A stretch of 64,000 bases of DNA from Pycnopodia helianthoides (lineage: Eukaryota > Echinodermata > Asteroidea > Forcipulatida > Asteriidae). The first letter of the stretch is position 1. Every line of letters begins with the position of its first letter. Under the pieces are notes generated by a model. The model did not search any database and was not told where the DNA came from. It saw only the letters and a list, made by a program, of their open reading frames with translations. Of this stretch, positions 25,265 through 37,200 are shown piece after piece. The stretch lies in contig CM063244.1 of assembly GCA_032158295.1 (NCBI GenBank), positions 7,376,597 through 7,440,596 of the forward strand, written 5' to 3'. The position numbers and the translations under genes are program-made.

Positions 25265-28200
25265 ATGTTTAAGGCAGGGCCAAAGCTATTAGGCACACAA
25301 ATAATGCATGCAGAAAAAAAAATTGCTCAGCAAAAAATAGGTACCCGCTGTCAGGTAATTTATGTTTTTCTTATACATGTACAGGTATCCTGCCTATTTT
25401 TGCTAAGCAAATTAATTTGTTTAGTAGCTGCTCAATAGCTTTCTGGCAATAGGGGAGACCCTGGTTTGTTTGCTTACATGTAGTATGAGATTGGGCTCTG
25501 GCAAGTTTTAAGGCACGTTAGATTTGAACTTGGATCTCGCTTTTACGTATAATAAACACAGTGACGGCACAGAGGGAAAAATCTACGGACGCTTTACTTG
25601 GTGGACCTTAACCCTTTAGCCACTGGACCGCCCAGCCGCCCAAAGCGGTACACTGTTACGCGCGGTAGGAGAAATCGCTCACCAGCTTGTGTTTGTTGGA
25701 GAAATAAAAGTAACATCAGAATGAACTAGGTCAAGTCAATAGCAATCATTTTTTAATTTCCCCCGTTTCACAGTTGCCTTGCTACATGTTAATGCTAATG
25801 ATGATGACATAATTGCAGCTCTCATCAACACCACGCTCATTTGTAACCAACAATTTAATTTTCTTTCATCATGATAATACTGTAGAACACTAATAATGCC
25901 TTTTAGCAAGTAATCAGTGTGAGCATTTGCTGCCTCGTAATAGCCTTCACAAAAGCATATAGTTTATTGCGCTAAAAATAACCGCCATAACATTTTCTGA
26001 TAATCGTTAACGAGAAGCACTTATTGTTCCAAGGGACTTATCACTTCCCGAACTGAAATAAGCTGTAATTATTAAATGACAAAATAAATGAAAAGGTCAA
26101 AACATTTTTTTCGTAAATGGACCTTATAAGCCTTGGATATCTTTAAAATTTGAAACAAGTTTCTAGCAATGTTCTGCAATTTTCGGGCGGTGCGGGGACT
26201 AGAGGGTTAAATGTTGTTGTACATGTACAACTTTCGCGACCATTAATGATGTATCTAATGTGTGATAAAACACGGGTTTTGGGTGTGTCTTTGCAGAAAA
26301 AAAATTGACGTTCAGCGGGAGGAAGCGAGTCTTAGGCCTGCGCTAAACGTCGCACTTTTGCCGAGCCGAACTCAAATGTTTTCAGTTCGATTCGACACGG
26401 CAAGAGCGCGACGTTTGTCACCGTGTCGTGCCGCTACCGTGTAGCACGGCAGGGCTTGCCGTGCTACACGGCAGTGCCGAACTTAAATAAAAGGTTTGCG
26501 CTAAACGTCGCTCTTTTGTCGAATTTAATTCCTAATTTTACAACTGTTTGAGTTCGACACGACAAACGTGCGACGTTTAGCGCAGGCCTTACACAATCAG
26601 CAGTTTGTCACTGCTACTCAGCCAAGTACCATCTTTTTGTTAGGTTTTCGACGTCTCATGTCAAATGTTGCATGCTCTTCAACTGTACATTTGACAGTCT
26701 AGCCGCACATTTCTTCCAAATTTTGACAAGACGGTCGTCCACCTTGTCGTGCTGATGGTTCGCAATCACCGCCTGACCCTTCATGAGGGCACCCTGTATC
26801 GACTTATCACTTTTCATGTTCACATACTGGACATATCCTCGCACAAATGCTGGTACCACTCCCAGCCTCTTCAGGACCAGGCCAGTGTAGACGTCGTCCC
26901 ACGGTAGGAACCGGACGTGCACGGACTCTCGAAAGACACGAGCGGCCACGTCCGCAGACACCACGTAGCATGCACCGGTGAAGAACGGCGCGTACGTCGG
27001 CTCCGGGTACAGGTCCAGCGACGTGTACCACTTCTTGTGCTGGTGATTTGGGTTCCGGACCGGCGCCACCTTGGACCGGAGGTTTCCTTCGGCGTATCCC
27101 GTCCTCGGCCTGGCGACCAGCCGACGGACCATGTTGTGTACGCTGATCAACATGTCGGCATCCACGCTGGCGACGTACTGCGCATCTGGGCAGACTTGGG
27201 CTGCCCACTTGAAGCCCATTATGGTTTTGAACGTCAAATTAACGTAGGCTTCAACAAAGTTCTCTCGTACGATGTCATGTCGCACCATGTTCTCTTCGGC
27301 CACCAGTCTATCTTGGGTGGCGTTACCACTCTCCCCTACGAGGAACATCGTCAGCGTCCTCTTGCCATCCACCTCCTTCACCCCGCCCCATGTCTGACGT
27401 ATCTGCATACGGTCAAACGTATCACCCGGACTACACTTTACAAGTAACAAAAGAAACAACCTTTTGTCGGTCTTATTGCCGATGCAAGCACCTTCGTTCG
27501 ACAGGGTGAAGTTAAACGGGTGTGGGTTGATCACCTCTTTGGAGTACATGGGCGCGGGCACGTGTTGAACAGCTTCCTCGAGGAGCCCAGATGCTATGGT
27601 TGTCGCTTTCAAGACCACGGGAAGTGGGGTAGACCGTGGAGATTCTATCCTGTGAGTAGTCTGAACCATGACCGCCGGTTTCGATACTTTTACAACGCGT
27701 TGGTGACGAACCGTGGGAATGGACGGCGTAGAAACTTTTGGCACGGGCAGCGTCCGACTCGTCAAGTTTGTTCTTCCGTGAAGGGTCCGCGGACGCATCT
27801 TTAGATATTCCCGGACCGTTTCGCTGCTCTGTGGTTGTGTGAACTTTACAGGGAAATTCAAGACGGCGAAGGAGATCACCACGAGGCACAGCAGAGTGGC
27901 AATTTTCCACAACCTGCGTTTCGTCAAGTACCTCATAGTTCAGAGTCTTCAAAATGTCCGGATGCTTTCACAGATTCGGTCTAAATGCTTCCAAGGAGCC
28001 CACCTTTGGGTCAAGAGCCAGCTCAATCCTTGGAAAAACGTAAACAACATTTGATGATGGGCAAAATATTGTGCAAAATGCATTCTTAACAATGTTGGCA
28101 AATAACTGATTTAGCCTATAATAAGCAGGTGCAGCAAACGAGGTTAACAATTGTAAAATTTGCATCGGGGATAAAGAATATTTTGTTAAACATTTCTTCA

Positions 28201-31200
28201 CCTATTATTAATATCTGTTAGCAATGCCCTTCAACTCAATATCGGCTTTTCATGGTCACAGCACGTCGTGACTTAATGGGAGGCGCAACATCAACCTTCT
28301 GTCTGACTGCTACTATGTAGGCTGCGCGCGGTGAAGCAATTTGGGTCACTACTCCAAATTGATAAACAATGTGATGAACGAAAACAAAATCAACAAAACA
28401 ACAACAGAACGAAGTCCGAAGTTCGTGCCAATTTGCTGCTGTACAGCCACCATTTAGACGTTTGACATTATAAGGTGGTATTAATTATTAATTATTTGTC
28501 ATGGCTATTTATGCATAATAATATCAGAGGACGAGAAGGGGCGTGGCTTCTGACTCCATAAGCAATCTCGTGATATTTTCGTGATAATATTTATACGACG
28601 GGCAAGCAAGGACATGCATTTAAGAAAGCCGTGTTGAATTCACGGACGACATGTTTTGTATATAAAGAACCACACTTATGCGCTACAATGCTCTGTGGAG
28701 TTTCATTGTACTCTCAAAAGATGTTATTTTTTCAAGGTTCCCTCAATTCCACCTCCTGCAACGCATGTTTTCAAAAACGACAGCATCTTCAAAGTCTCTC
28801 ATCACGATCGTGAGAGAGAGAAAAAGCTCTAACCTGGCACTACACCCGGAAACAATCCATTTTCATGCATTATGACAAACATTGATATTTCAAACCCTGC
28901 ATGTATTTGGAGTACAAAGGGACAAATCTCTTAGGGGTGTGTCACACCCTGAATGTAGCAATACTATAAGGAAGTGAGGAAACTACTTCCCACTTACTAT
29001 GTATTTGCTAAACCATTAATGGTCATTTATTTATACATACTGACAACGAATCCCTGACCCTATAGGTGATGAACCGTGAACAAAGGGAACACTTTTTAAT
29101 GGGTATGCATACAAAATAAATTCACAAGAATTTCAAGTGGAACATTTAAAACACCGAAATAGAAGGGAACTCTAACAACACAGACAACAACTCGGTCATA
29201 CGATTTGATGCTTTTTTAAAAGGTTCGTTTGTATTATGGAGGTATACTTCCCTGTTTGTATGCTAAGTTCGTTAAAGTCTAGAGGATGTGGATGGAATTG
29301 GAAAAACACATTTACAGTCTGAAAACTCGTTGACTATAAAGTTCATAGGTCTTTCAGTTTCAGTAACAATCCTCGATACAACAAAATTATCTCCGTTCGA
29401 ACTATACTGTCACGATCTTCACTGCTGAATTTTTGAGTGGGCTTGCCAAAGTCGTCACGAGAGCGCGTATACGAACGTGCACAAAATTCCGGACAAACCA
29501 TTTTGAAGTTCGATCAGTAAAACGTGAACCAAAATGAAGTGTATTTTAAGGGCCGGTTGTCGGCCCTATGGTATTTCTTTATTGACAACTAGAGAATGGA
29601 AAGGAATTTATTCCTCTAAAATCAAAATGGTGTAACAGACCTTAAAAATGATGATTATTTGGGGATGTACAACAACCACGAAGGTGGAAACTAAATAAAT
29701 AACAGAGAATAGGCCTACCTTAGTTCAGTGCACAGATCGAGTCTATTCAAGAGTGTGTGATTGTTCTGTAGATTCACTGGTGGTGGTTCGATCGAGTGCC
29801 TTGAGTTTTTCTGCCACTAGTTCTAGTGTCTTTAACAGTAACACCAATCGTGAAGTGACTCTGTCAGCGATCCATCTGTTTGGGGCTCACACGCACGACT
29901 TTCACATCAGTTTTCTCAGAGCAAGACACTGGCCTTTGCAGTCTGTTTGTTGGTGACTGATGGGGAAGTTTCCTCTAAATATATAATACGTTTCCTCCAA
30001 ATAATGTATTACGTTTCCTCCAAAGCGTATATAACGACGAAGTCATGCACGTTCTTTGATTGACGCAATCATGTCAGAACCAATCCTTCGACTTTGGTCG
30101 ACCGCGTTTTTTCTTTTGGCCAGGAATTAATGTTTTTAACATTACCAATGTGGTTCACGTGAGCAGGGAGTAAATCATTCATGGTGCTGCAGTGCTGACA
30201 CCAGACTGTATGACTGCCAGCTGATAATGTGTTGACGCCAATCTTCACCGTGTTTTCATCGGCCCTGATTTATGACACTGCTGCATGCGTCTCCGCATAA
30301 ACTTGCAACTGCTCCCTCCACAATAGCGTGCACGCTTCACTGAATTAACAACTTGCTTGTGCATCAGAACAAAACATAGCAGACTGTGCAGTGTAAGACA
30401 TGCCATCATAAAGGTAAAACATAGAGCATACTAGAGCAAGGACAGTACGAGTTTTTGCGGGTTTTTGACTTTCGATTGGCAAATACAACAAGCGTAATAT
30501 CCTGGCCGGGGTGACGGGGGGGGGGGGGGGACTGCCCTCGCAAACAGGGAAGTTGGGTACAAGAAGAAGAAAATAATTGGACAGAAAAAGCAAACAAATC
30601 TTTTTAGTAGAAGTTGGTATACCTGTGGTTTTCTCTGTATGCCCCTTTATAAGGGGGCAGAGGGGGTTGATTTGCCCAAAATGTTATAACCAGAGAGTCC
30701 ACATATCGCCCATGCATGCAGCTACAGCGTGTATTGTGGCAATTTGGAGTTTTTTCTTCTCAAAAATAACTTGTATTGTGCGGTTTAAATCAATGCCATC
30801 CGTTGATTATTGATTTAGAAAATGTTAAATGGAAACAATTCGCACATCTTTGAAGAAAACAAATATACATGTTTTAAAACATATATCCTTTCTGCTATAC
30901 ACGTTTGGCCATAAAGGCCACGCAATCAAACGTGATGGTCGTGATCATTGGCGTGTACACGCATGCAAACTCGAGCGAGATGCGTTATGGTGTATATGAA
31001 GCAAGGAGGTATAGAATTCCACCTCTATGATATTACAGCATGGAGCAAACTACCAAAAAAGCGGAAAAAATTAGGACGTCGTTGTCATGGCGACTCGTGA
31101 CACACAGGGTCAGTTTTAATCACCGCAAGTAACGGTCGCTGCTTATTAAGGTTGTTTGGTTACATAAATTTGGTTTAGTATGGGGTTGAACAAAGAAAAA

Positions 31201-34200
31201 TTGACTAGAGCGGGATTTGAACCAACGACCTCCGGATTAACGTACCGGCGCTCTACCAACTGAGCTATCTAGCCCTATATTGGCGGTCTCCCTATTTTGT
31301 CAATATCTTTGTTCGGGGGTGCCAGTCAGAAGCCATGCAACCGTTAACTGCCGTGTAGCCAGGGATCACACCCAAGTTTACGATACAACCTGGGAAGCAG
31401 CAGCCACGGGATCACCTTGAGGGGATGCGAACTTTTAATTTAAATGTCAAGTAATAAACCACAAGGGAAACTGACTGGGTAAATTTCAAATAGTATGGGG
31501 TTGAACAAATAAATTTGGTTTGTTAGCGCAGTTGCGTAGCTGGCGCGAATTCGCAATTTAACACTTCAATCCAGATGTTGAAGGTCGAGCAATATTTTGC
31601 ATTTTCTCTGAAGTTTACAGATTTTATTCAAATTTTATTGATTACATCTTAACTTCTAAATATATATTAATCGTTACACAAAAATATGGTTTTGGGAGTG
31701 GAAATTGTATTCGTAGCTTTGTTAGGGAAAGATAAGAGAGTTTCACAATTCGTGGCCCTCATATGAACATTAAAGAAAGTCATAATTATGGCTTATCTCA
31801 AAGTCATCATTATGACTGTAAGTCATAATTATGACTTGTGCCAATTGAGTCGTGTTTATGAGATGTATAAGTCATAACTATGTCTTGTCACTAAGCCATA
31901 ATTATAAAGTATAAGTCCTAAACATGACTGGTACTAAGTCATTATTGTGACTTTAATTGTTTTTGTCAAGTAATAAACCACAAGGGAAACTGACTGGGTA
32001 AATTTCAAATAGTATGGGGTTGAACAAAGAAAAATTGACTAGAGCGGGATTTGAACCAACGACCTCCGGATTAACGTACCGGCGCTCTACCAACTGAGCT
32101 ATCTAGCCCTATATTGGCGGTCTCCCTATTTTGTCAATATCTTTGTTCGGGGTGCCAGTCAGAAGCCATACAACCGTTAACTGCCGTGTAGCCAGGGATC
32201 ACACCCAAGTTAACGATACAACCTGGGAAGCAGCAGCCACGGGATCACCTTGAGGGGATGCGACTTTTTTAATTTAAATGTCAAGTAATAAACCACAAGG
32301 GAAACTGACTGGGTAAATTTCAAATAGTATGGGGTTGAACAAAGAAAAATTGACTAGAGCGGGATTTGAACCAACGACCTCCGGATTAACGTACCGGCGC
32401 TCTACCAACTGAGCTATCTAGCCCTATATTGGCGGTCTCCCTATTTTGTCAATATCTTTGTTCGGGGGTGCCAGTCAGAAGCCATACAACCGTTAACTGC
32501 CGTGTAGCCCGTGGCTGCTGCTTCCCAGGTTGTATCGTTAACTTGGGTTGATCCTGGCTACACGGCAGTTAACGGTTGTATGGCTTCTGACTGGCACCCC
32601 GAACAAAGATTTAGACAAAATAGGGAGAGACCGCCAATATAGGGCTAGATAGCTCAGTTGGTAGAGCGCCGGTACGTTAATCCGGAGGTCGTTGGTTCAA
32701 ATCCCGCTCTAGTCAATTTTTCTTTGTTCAACCCCATACTATTTAATTGTTTTTGTTTGAATGTCCCTTTCACGCTTCCGTAGTTTTTTATGCAAAAGGG
32801 TGGCGAATGCCGGAATCGCACTGAAGAGCTTTGCGAATAAATTAAGTGTAGCGAGGTTCCGCAAAAGGAAGCGAGGTACTCTAAAAATATATAAAAACTA
32901 ACATAATTATTGATGGAAACAATCATTATTTCAAGTCCATGGAGGAACAAAATACTCAAGTTTTATCATGACACCGGTGTCACTGTTGTGACTTTATGTA
33001 TAGGTCCAGAGCAAATTACCACCCACCAATCATCAATCAATTTGTATATATAGATTTCGTATTTCTTTTTTCTTTTAAGATTTTTGATTTGTTTTTATTC
33101 AACTGCGTGAGATGTTTTAGGCGTTCAACGAAAGTTCAACTCTTTAGAATGGTAGGAGAGATGGCCAGATCAGTGGCGTAACCAGCGGTGGGGAGGGGGG
33201 GGGGCACGTGCCCTCAGCTCAGAATCACCCCCCCTTGCCCAACGCCCCACCCCCCGATCGAAAAAAACTTAACAGTTTGAAACATCAAAAGCATCAACAA
33301 AAAATCAAAACAATTCTTTGCCATCCGGTTGCCCCCCCCCCCAAAAAAAAAAAATAATAATAATAATAATAATAATCTAATAATAATAAAAATAATAATA
33401 ATAATTCTCTGGAATTCAAGATTCTCTGGGATTTTAACATTCAGACTGATCATGTTATAGAACATAGGCGTCCGGATGTTGTAGTCTTAGATAAGACGAC
33501 GAAGATGTGTCATCTCATTGACATAGCTGTGCCGGGTGATATCAGGGTAGCTTCGAAGGAGACGGAAAAGATCCACAAGTACCAAGACCTGGCCAGGGAA
33601 CTCTGTAAGATTTGGCAGGTGAAAGTGAAAGTAGTCCCTGTGGTTGTTGGAGCACTTGGCACCATTCCCAAAGCACTGGGGAAACATCTAGATGAAATAG
33701 GGACAAACGTGAGGATAGATCTGTTACAGAAGGCGGCGCTTTTGGGAACAGCGAGGATCCTGAGAAAGACCCTTGAGATCTAAGGCTACGGGACGTAGCC
33801 TGACTCGAGGAGTAACCGGCACAAATGAAAATGAAATCTTTCTTTTGCATGCTGTGATAAGATGAAATAATAATAATAATAATAATAATAAATCAATCAA
33901 TCAATAAATCAATAAAATAGCTTTAAAAAAGTAGGCCTACACCTCGGGACCAGATTATTGTTCTTATAAGTTTCTTGGGTATAAGGCTAAGCTCATTTTT
34001 TTTAAATTTAACCGTACGTTAATTGAATTGTGAATCTTGGGGAATTTTTTTTAAAAAAAAGTACCGTAACTGTTTCCATAACAGATAACGAGACAGCGGG
34101 AGGAGTCAGAAGAGCAGGCCGGCGTGGCTCACGCGATGTTCCACTGCCGGCGTTGTCTGAAGTATTGGACGGACTACGGCCGGCCACCACCGGAGTGTAG

Positions 34201-37200
34201 AGAGAGGGAATCTCGAGTGAGAGGTCCCAGTTTCACCATCAGCACCAGAAGCCACGATATTCTAAAGGTATAACCGAGGACGTTCAGAGGGCACCTTTTA
34301 AAGGCACTGGACACATTTGGTAAATGTCAAAGGCCAGTATTTTCACTTGGTGTATCCCAACATATGCATAAAATAACAAACCTGTGAAAATTTGGGCTCA
34401 ATTGGTCATCGAGTTTGCAAGAGAATGATGAAAGGAAAAACACACCCTTGTTGCATTACTTTGTGTGCTTTCAGATGCATAATAAAAGGCTTCGGCTGAG
34501 GTCTTTTATTATTTGAGAGAGAAATTACCTCTTTCTCCAAAACTACGTTACTTCAGAGGGAGCCGTTTCTCACAATGTGTTATACCATCAACAGCTCTCC
34601 ATTACTCGTTGCCAAGTAAGTTGTTATACTAACAATTATTTTGAGTAATTACCAATAGTGTTCTGTGCCTTTATAAGACGTTTGTTTTGAAATTAATACG
34701 GCCGGAAAGATTAATTTAAAGGAATAATAAATTTCATTGAGTCGCATAAAAATCCCTTGAAATTGTTTCATGACAGAACACGGCCCACAATTTTGAAGAA
34801 CCCAAACTTTGACTCCACAAAATGGCAGACCGTTGTTCTGCTTGTTGCATTTCGAGAGGCAACTTTATGCTTTTCTATTCACTGTATACTAATTGCAAAA
34901 CACAACGTGTTTTTGTGCATGAACTACTTTTGCATGGACAGGATAATCAAACAGCAACACGTTGAGAGATTTGTAAAAGCAATATGTGACAATTTAAAAC
35001 GAAACAGGATATCCGTGTGGTTGACAGAGCGAGGCAGGCACGGTTCTAGGGGGGGGGGGGGGGTGGGGCTAGGGGGGGCTAGACCCCCCCAAAAAAAAGA
35101 TGCAAGGGAAAAAAAGATACTATGCAAGCTATGACGTCACACAAAAACAAGTCATTACAAGAACAACAGGTATGGGCACGTTAGGGTGCTAGTAATAACC
35201 TTTCATCAATTGCCAAACATGGGTGGTCGATGTTTCCCTCGAACGAGTTTAGTCGATTGATTCATCAAATATGGCAACCCAACCGAAAGTGACGACGTAT
35301 CGAACGAAAAAAAATGGGTTGGCCCATTTAAAAAAGACTTTTAATACATATATAATATCGTGCAATGATATTTAGTATCATCGACAAAAATCCACCATTT
35401 ATCGTTAAACCAACTTTTTGAGTGATTGCAAAAGTTTACACAACTTTCTCCGTCACGTGACCTAGGTTGATCCAGTTCGACTAGCCTGTCAAACCACGCA
35501 GCGTTCGAGTGACATCTAGATCGACTATGGTTATGTCTAGTACGGTCAGCCACCGGAACTTGCTCATAGCAGTCACCAACCTCGTTCCCATGGGTGATTT
35601 ATCTTGCAGCACCATTTTCCCCAGCATGCCTTGCTCGCTCATAAACGAGAGGTATCGATACGGCGCGCTTTTCTTTAAAAAAAAAATTATTTTCTTAAAA
35701 AAACTGTATAGCATTCTCAGGCAAAAAAAGTTTCAAGGGGAGTATCCCGCACGACCATCCTTATACAATAAGTTATTACATGGCAAACCTACTCTCAATC
35801 TTACTGATGTTAGGGCCTATGGGATGCACCCTTAAAATCATGGTAATTGGTAACATCAATTTTTCAGGCTGTTCTCTACTTTGCCTCGAGAGAGAAAAGC
35901 CCACTGTGTTTACGCATGCCTATTAGGGAGTATGTAAACGTACTGGCATTCAATCTCCAAAATTTTTTCTGACTAATGACTAGAAATTTAGCAGCCTCGC
36001 TCCGGATGACAAGCTGTGCTTCCTTGAGGCAATCCGCGCGGGGGAGCCCTCTGCCGAGAAGTCTCCTCCTCGCCAGTCTCCGCAAGTTCACGTCATCCAT
36101 CCCCTAGACGAGTCACAAGAAAACAACACAGGGGCTGGGGCGGCTCACGGTATGCTCCTGAATGCTCCCGGACAAACAGGTATAATGTCCGCTCCACGGT
36201 CCTGTCCAACCATTATCTGTAGCCACAACGCAGAGAGGGGGGGGGGGGGCGCTTTTACGAGATTGGCCTTTTTCCTATTCCCGTGTCCAAATAGTTTGAG
36301 CATATTGCACTGTCAATGGTGAAGCATGAGAAATGAAAATGGACTGCACATCGAGGTCTGCTTCTTATTCTTTGTATGAACAATTGTATACACAGCATGC
36401 AGGCACCACAGGCATTCAGCAATTTTTAAGCTTACAATTTTCTGCTTAAGCAGCTCTATGAAATTGGGCCCAGGTATGTTACGAGACAAAACATGAGATC
36501 CGCCTCTTCTTTTTTCGGCTCACAACTTTTTTTTTCCAAGACAGACGATATCCTTAATAATTTTTTATTTATGAAAAAACATTTAATAAAATGTACAAAA
36601 CCATGGTTCTCACACTCCTACAATTATTAACCATTGTAACATTGTTGAGACATCACTATCATCATTTTGTTGTTTACTTGCTTCTATCGAGACAAAAGAC
36701 TATATCCTGTTACAAGATAGACGTTGTGTGGTGATTTTTAGGTATGAACTGTACTTGTCTGGCCCTCTGTCTTGATTTCTACAAGTTTCGACTCACTCAA
36801 TCATACTCCTCTTTTTATTATGTTTTATTTGACTTAATTAATATTGGTAATGTTACACTTGTTTTCGATTTAAAAAAAAAATACTTACTGGCCTGACGTT
36901 TCGACCCTAGCAGAGTTTCTCCCAGAGGCACAATGACCATGTCACATTATTTCCTCTTGTAAGAGACTATGGAAATACAGCTGTCTTTACACCGATTCAA
37001 ACCTGCAGATGGTGTCAGCAATTCACCGCTCGCTTTGGGATCAAATGCCAACGTGGATTCCGGGTCCGATGCAGTGGACCACAACGCGGCATCGGGAGAG
37101 CCACGTGTTGTAAGTAGGCAGCTAGAGGGCGCTGTACTCACAGAAGTTGCCCTCGATCAAGGCGATGTTGCTGGAGGTAGGTACATGTATAGTACTAAGA

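Larger units (their letters stand above)
31160..32745. repeat. Array of four ~315-bp tRNA-containing units, last one inverted
   Basis: Units start with TCAAGTAATAAACCACAAGG, run through TATGGGGTTGAACAAA, the tRNA-like part, GGCGGTCTCCCTATTTTGTC and GCAGCAGCCACGGGATCACC. Copies begin near 31160, 31965 and 32280, the second and third in direct tandem. The fourth is inverted and meets the third head-on near 32510, forming a 450-bp palindrome. Copies one and two are split by other sequence at 31510-31960. Confidence 0.8.

Noticed and set aside
26917..27447. 176-codon plus-strand ORF
   Set aside because: Shadow antisense to the GT31 gene.
31800..31960. CRISPR-like regular repeats
   Set aside because: The words are palindromic and AT-rich with irregular spacing and no unique spacers; this is eukaryotic repeat DNA.
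34757..35134. 125-codon plus-strand ORF between exons 5 and 6 of the nine-exon gene
   Set aside because: Its end runs through G and C homopolymers and an A run, and including it would break the exon phase chain.
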